64,000 nucleotides of DNA, taken from contig CM076143.1 in NCBI GenBank assembly GCA_038025085.1, positions 15,051,501-15,115,500 on the forward strand, given 5' to 3'. Origin of the DNA: Tetragonia tetragonoides (taxonomy: Eukaryota > Streptophyta > Magnoliopsida > Caryophyllales > Aizoaceae). The position numbers were made by a program, and so were the translations under genes. Below are positions 59,712 to 64,000 of the stretch, piece after piece; within the stretch, counting starts at the first letter, position 1, and each line of letters opens with the position of its first letter. The notes beneath the pieces were generated by a model. The model was given only the letters and a program-made list of their open reading frames with translations, had not been told where the DNA came from and did no database searches.

Positions 59712-61480
59712 TTAAACCGAAGAACTGAGGAATTGTCTAATAAAAGTAAGTAGTAAGGAGATAGAAGCTTTCAAATCCTGATAACCAGATAGCTGAGCAA
59801 CTCGAAGATCCCGAGAGATAGTCAGATCAGAGATACGGGATTGAATGTCCTGTCTCTTCTTTTCATGAACAGCCATCAAGTCAACAACCTCTATTCTTCG
59901 ACGAGATAGAGAGTCAATCTTATCCTTAATAGCAGTAAGTTCCATTTGAGCTGCATCGAAAAGCTGTCGTTTTTGCTGAAAAGATATGACCTTCCATTCA
60001 AAAGATCAGCCAAAAGATCAGCAGAACGAGCCCAACCATCCAGATCAGTTTCAGGAATCCCTTCAGAGCGAGCATTCTGCAAGTCTTGCACAACTGAAAC
60101 CAAAGGGCTATTATCTCGAAGTACCAAATCTCGAAGATCCGCAGGAAAAAACTGTTGGTTGGATCTAATGAAATCCTACAAAGCCAACGCAGCAGGAACA
60201 TTTGGCCAATCTGTCTCAAGAGCATTCAACAAACGAAATCCCTCTTGCTTGATGACATCAGAAGCCCCAGGAGTAAGGGCCAACAGATCATCAAGCAAGG
60301 ACATCAAAGAACCTACAAAAAAGGAATTCAAGATAAGAAAATTGAATCTTCAGAAAAACCATGATTATTAAAATACCCGAACTATACTCGACGAAGCAAT
60401 TGTAATAGTTTGAGAAACGCCGACAGAAGACATTAGGGATTGTTGGATAGATCGATTGGAAGAACGAGCAACTTGATCCGAAGAAATAACAATCTGATCC
60501 TCAACCATAGGAGAAGGAATGGAATCCATATCTTGACCTAATTATGAAAAGAGAAGGTTAAGAAGAGGCGAAAGAAAAGGACTAACAAACATGGTGCTTA
60601 AATAGGCGAATTAAACTTACCAGATGCTAAACCATGAGGAGAGGAAGAGATAATAGAAGAATCCGTGGTAGCATTGATATCTGGTGTGACAAGTGGTGGA
60701 GAAGACGAAGAGCCAGGATCTAAGGGCATCGAAGAAGACCCGATCCCTATACGAAATGACCATTTACCAAAATAAGTAAAACCATAAAAGTATTTGCACT
60801 CAGAAAAGAAAAGCGATTAGAAAAACCTATATCCGAGCTTGATGCCTGATTTAGAGGCTCATCTCGAAGAGACACCCCTTCAGTACAGGGCAAGGAAGAC
60901 AGGGCCTACATCCATGAAAATTTATGTCGAAATTGTTAAGGGAGAAGTTAATACCCAAATAACTTCTTAGAAGAAACATATAAGATAAGAACAAATACCT
61001 CAATAGCATTCAAAGTATGCAAAAATGGGCTAGCATCTTTGGGAAACAGTTTATGTATGACCTTCTCGAAAATACTGCTACCGAAGGTAGAGCTAAAAAA
61101 CTGAGTCCACCAAAGTGAATATTCGGGTTCACAAGAACAATTTCTAAACCAAGGAGGAATATTTACAGTCTCTAGACGATTTTGGAGGAGAACATGATTC
61201 CGAAGAGCCACCTCTGAAGATTGATTTTCCAAGCCCATATCGATAGAAGATTGACTTTGCCTCGCATGCCAGGGACGATTCAAAGTCTCAAGTAAAGGAG
61301 CAACAAAGGCTTGACAAATACCGAATTGACGGGCAACCAATTGGGGGTTATAAACCTCAGTACTTAACCAAGGAATCTCAAAGTATAAAAGATCCCTACA
61401 AGCAAGAACCGACCTCCAATAAGGTTGAAGACAAGGATTCATAAAGAAAGGATTGACATCTCGAAGCCACTAAAGGAGTA
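59712..61480 (-). pseudogene. Antisense PMD-like gene of element A, 3' exons
   Basis: Exons read on the minus strand: 61480-60999, 60905-60827, 60746-60621, 60537-60388 and 60312-59712. The introns (93, 80, 82-83 and 75 bp) are GT-AG, in phases 0, 1, 1 and 1. The first exon has the PMD-family tail (NPCLQPYWRSVLACRD, YNPQLVARQFG, WWTQFFSS). The middle exons are Ser-rich. The last exon ends in a predicted coiled coil (MELTAIKDKIDSLSRRR, HEKKRQDIQSRISDL). Breaks: a TAG near 60174, a one-base loss near 59965, and a stop near 61470. It shows the same placement as the antisense genes of B but a different exon plan. Confidence 0.7.
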
Positions 61481-63556
61481 TGTAATACCCCGACTATTTA
61501 TTATATTTTCAAAAAATGAATTATTGATTTATAAAATAAAAGATATTTATTTTAGAGTATATTTGATGTACTTATTGACTAGATATATATGTATCCAATG
61601 TGTTTAATTTTATTTTCTTTGGGTTATATTAGAAACGTATTGGATCCTTGTAGAATCGCTTCCACCGCCCTTCCCTTACTACTAAAGACTTCTTTTATTT
61701 TGACATAAATTATTTCCCCAAGCCTTCTCTTCTCCTTATACGCTTGTACCACGCACACCATCACCATCTTTGTTCTCTGTCACCACCATCGCCAGGACTT
61801 CGCTGTCAAGACCACCATCTTATCTCTCCTTTCGCTGCACATCTCAGAACTTTACTGGGTTGTTGTCTTGTCTACGGCTGAGGTCGAATTTTGCTGTTAG
61901 AGGTGAAGCCTTTCTCTCTCCTCTCGTTTTCTGTTCTGTGCGAGAGCCAAGCCCCTGTGCTGCCCGTGAATTGCTGTTGCTGCTGTCGTTTCCAGCCACC
62001 TCGTGGTGGTGGCCTGGCGTTCAGAACCACCAACTCGCCTTCCTTGTCGGTTTGATTTCCTTCTTCTTTAAACCCTTGATTTTGGGTTGAATTAATTTGG
62101 GGTTTTAATGTTATAAATTCTGAATTGGTACTCTTATGCATATGTTTTAGATATTGGGTGTTTATGATTGATTGAAGGATTTGGCTTGCGGTAATTGCTT
62201 TGAAAGTTGGCAAGAGGTAACCCTTTCTATTGGGTTGGAGATGGATGTTATTTTTCTTTTTATGTGAATTAGATGAATATTATGTCAACTTTTATGTGTT
62301 GAATTCTGAAATTGTTATTATCAAATTGCTGGTGTTTATTTGGTTGTTGCTAAGTTAATTACTTGATCGTTAATTGTGTGGGTGATCTGCTAGTATTACC
62401 TTATGTACACATATGGTGGCTTGACTGGATTTTGCTATTATATGGTTAGATTAGTATCATGAGTTATACTGATTAGCAGAAAGGGTTTAAGCATAAGATT
62501 GAGTTAGATACTTATTGGACCATAGATAAGTCAAACTGAGAATACTGTGTTTTCTTTGGGAAACCTGTGCCCTAATGGTGATCTATAACGGTTATTGACC
62601 CTTAATGGGTATTCGTAATGCATGAGCAGACAATATGAATATGACTTGAATCGGTATTTTGGTTTGAGGCTCAGACGTTGTTAGTCTCTTTAGCTCTTGA
62701 CATGTGAGTGAGTAGCCTAAGATATTATTTCTTAGGTGTTGAGCAGTACTTTATGAAATGGTTACATATGGATATGAATGGGTCCGAGAGTGGACTTTTG
62801 AGAGCCTGCGGGCTATGTTATGAGTTATGGGGCCTATGGCCGAGTTATGATAATGGATTTTGTTTCTGCGGTTTTATCGCCAGTTCACTTCCCACATTGT
62901 CGAGGCTAGGAGCTAGTGACCGAGAGCGACTGACACATATTATTGGGGATCGAGTTATAGATGTTACAGAGACTATTTTTGAGATTTATGTGACTTCAAG
63001 GTCATAGTTGACATGAGTTGAGATCCTAGTATTTTTATTTATTTTTCGATAGAATGTTTGGTTACTCAGCTTTGCTGATTGGTTGCTTTCTGTGTTACGT
63101 GTGTGTGCGTCCATTTTTCTTCAATGGTGGGCCTATGATGAACCTATGCGATATTCGATTGCATGGGGGGAGTAGATTGGAATACGACTTGCAGGTTGAT
63201 TGTTTATGAAGATCACATTCTCTAGATGGACCAGTCAATTCAGAGCTGCCGAGAAGTTCATTATATTTGTCTTTTATTTTAATTGTTGTAATAAGTAGTT
63301 TATTGGTTTATGTTGGGAATTGTAAACGTCCGCCTTGCACTCATTCTTGTGAGTGAGTGAGTGTGGCAGTGACGCCCTGGATGGTTAGAAGTCTTCCGCT
63401 GTTGTTTTGGATATTTTGTTATATTTTTCTGTTTAAGCAGGTTTTTATTTAGTCGATAACTTGGGATGTCTATTTACAAAGAAAACTCTGCCCGATTTTC
63501 GGCGTGAGTTTAGTCATTTTTATTTATTTATTATTTAGAAAATCTGGGGTGTTACA
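61481..63556 (+). mobile_element. Solo LTR D inserted in the antisense gene of element A
   Basis: TGTAATACCCC...GGGTGTTACA, 2076 bp, flanked by identical GAGTA at 61476-61480 and 63557-63561. No primer site, pol or second LTR is seen, as expected after LTR-LTR recombination. The ends resemble those of the C family (TGTGATACCCC / GTGTTACA), but the interior differs. The orientation is inferred and could be the reverse. Confidence 0.85.
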
Positions 63557-64000
63557 GAGTACCATTCGAGTATCCGCTACACTAAGACCAGGGATCCCCA
63601 AACAATGATGAGGATGCGAGTTAAAATGAGGTTTTGAAGAGAATACCTCAAAAAGCACTAAAGGAAGGTCTTCGACACAAGTCGGCAAAAGGTGAAAGAT
63701 TGCAGGCATAGAAATCCCCTGTACGAGCGGCTAACTCTTTCTGATAGGAAAGATTATGCATCTCAATAGACGACAGGTTCATTCGAGAAGGGTAATAAAG
63801 GAAACACCAAGCAGTGAGAAGCCAAAAAGGACAAGAATGTTGAGCCTGAGGACCTTCAGGAATAAAATCCCGGGTTAAATTCGACATACCTCGGTAAAAT
63901 TGGGAAAGAAGGAAAGGAGCCAATGGGATGGGACCCTCCATCGAAGCCACGTTGGCCGCCAAATAGAGGAAAGAATTTCCAATCGAAGAACTATAATTCA
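63557..64000 (-). pseudogene. Antisense PMD-like gene of element A, upstream exon
   Basis: Open on the minus strand from the window edge: NSFLYLAANVASMEGPIPLA, LSQFYRGMSNL and CPFWLLTAWCFLYYP are PMD-family motifs. A one-base frameshift near 63705 precedes AIFHLLPTCVEDLP. Reading continues to the D insertion point, and across it (one GAGTA removed) into 61480, with an in-frame TAG just after. The start lies beyond the window. Confidence 0.72.

Noticed and set aside
61481..63556. Element D as a complete small retrotransposon with its own gene
   Set aside because: No second LTR, primer site or domain seen; ORFs such as 61770-62090 lack recognisable content.

Overview
The window is repeat-rich plant nuclear DNA, most likely from a eudicot. 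I recognise no ordinary host gene, tRNA, rRNA or CRISPR array. Almost everything is transposable elements, many inserted into one another. The plant call rests on the element families: a Tekay-like chromovirus with an initiator-Met-tRNA type primer site, a SIRE-like Ty1/copia with an env-like ORF, Tat-lineage Ty3/gypsy elements with two RNase H domains, an L1-like LINE with a CCHC ORF1, and antisense genes resembling the plant mobile domain (PMD). The sequence alone does not give the species.

Left nest (1-15815). A LINE on the minus strand (9904-15815) is interrupted inside ORF2 by a SIRE-like copia element (5181-9903, plus). That element is cut inside its reverse transcriptase by a minus-strand Tekay-like element (C', 1-5180), which runs off the left edge.

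Middle (15816-22265). This is AT-rich DNA without a recognisable gene. It holds a small MITE-like element, a hAT-like element with an 8-bp target duplication, several long microsatellites and two blocks of a degenerate ~360-bp tandem repeat.

Right nest (22266-64000). A Tat-lineage retrotransposon, element A, starts at 22266 inside the 360-bp repeat and runs off the right edge. Three later insertions split it. Element B is an ~18-kb Tat-lineage retrotransposon (28717-46691, TSD CTATT on both sides). Element C is a Tekay-like copy (47472-58368, TSD CCAGG/CCAAG). Element D is a solo LTR (61481-63556, TSD GAGTA on both sides). Skipping the three insertions, element A reads gag, protease, RT, RNase H, second RNase H, integrase, then an antisense multi-exon gene.

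The most notable biology is in the space between integrase and 3' LTR of elements A and B. Element B carries two antisense, intron-containing PMD-like genes: one of seven exons with every intron in phase 0, and one of two exons. They share an intron position just before an IW-x-x-E motif. Upstream of the two-exon gene lies an antisense copy of the B LTR's own promoter region (GC-rich AGCGGC block, an 18-mer matching 17/18, and a TATA box at nearly the same spacing). A similar GC-rich block precedes the seven-exon gene. Element A has its own antisense PMD-like gene with phase-1 introns and a coiled-coil C-terminus. The Tekay-like elements C and C' share a different extra ORF of about 330 codons between the primer site and gag. 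All coding regions except a few segments (for example the B integrase) carry stops or frameshifts, so these copies are probably inactive.
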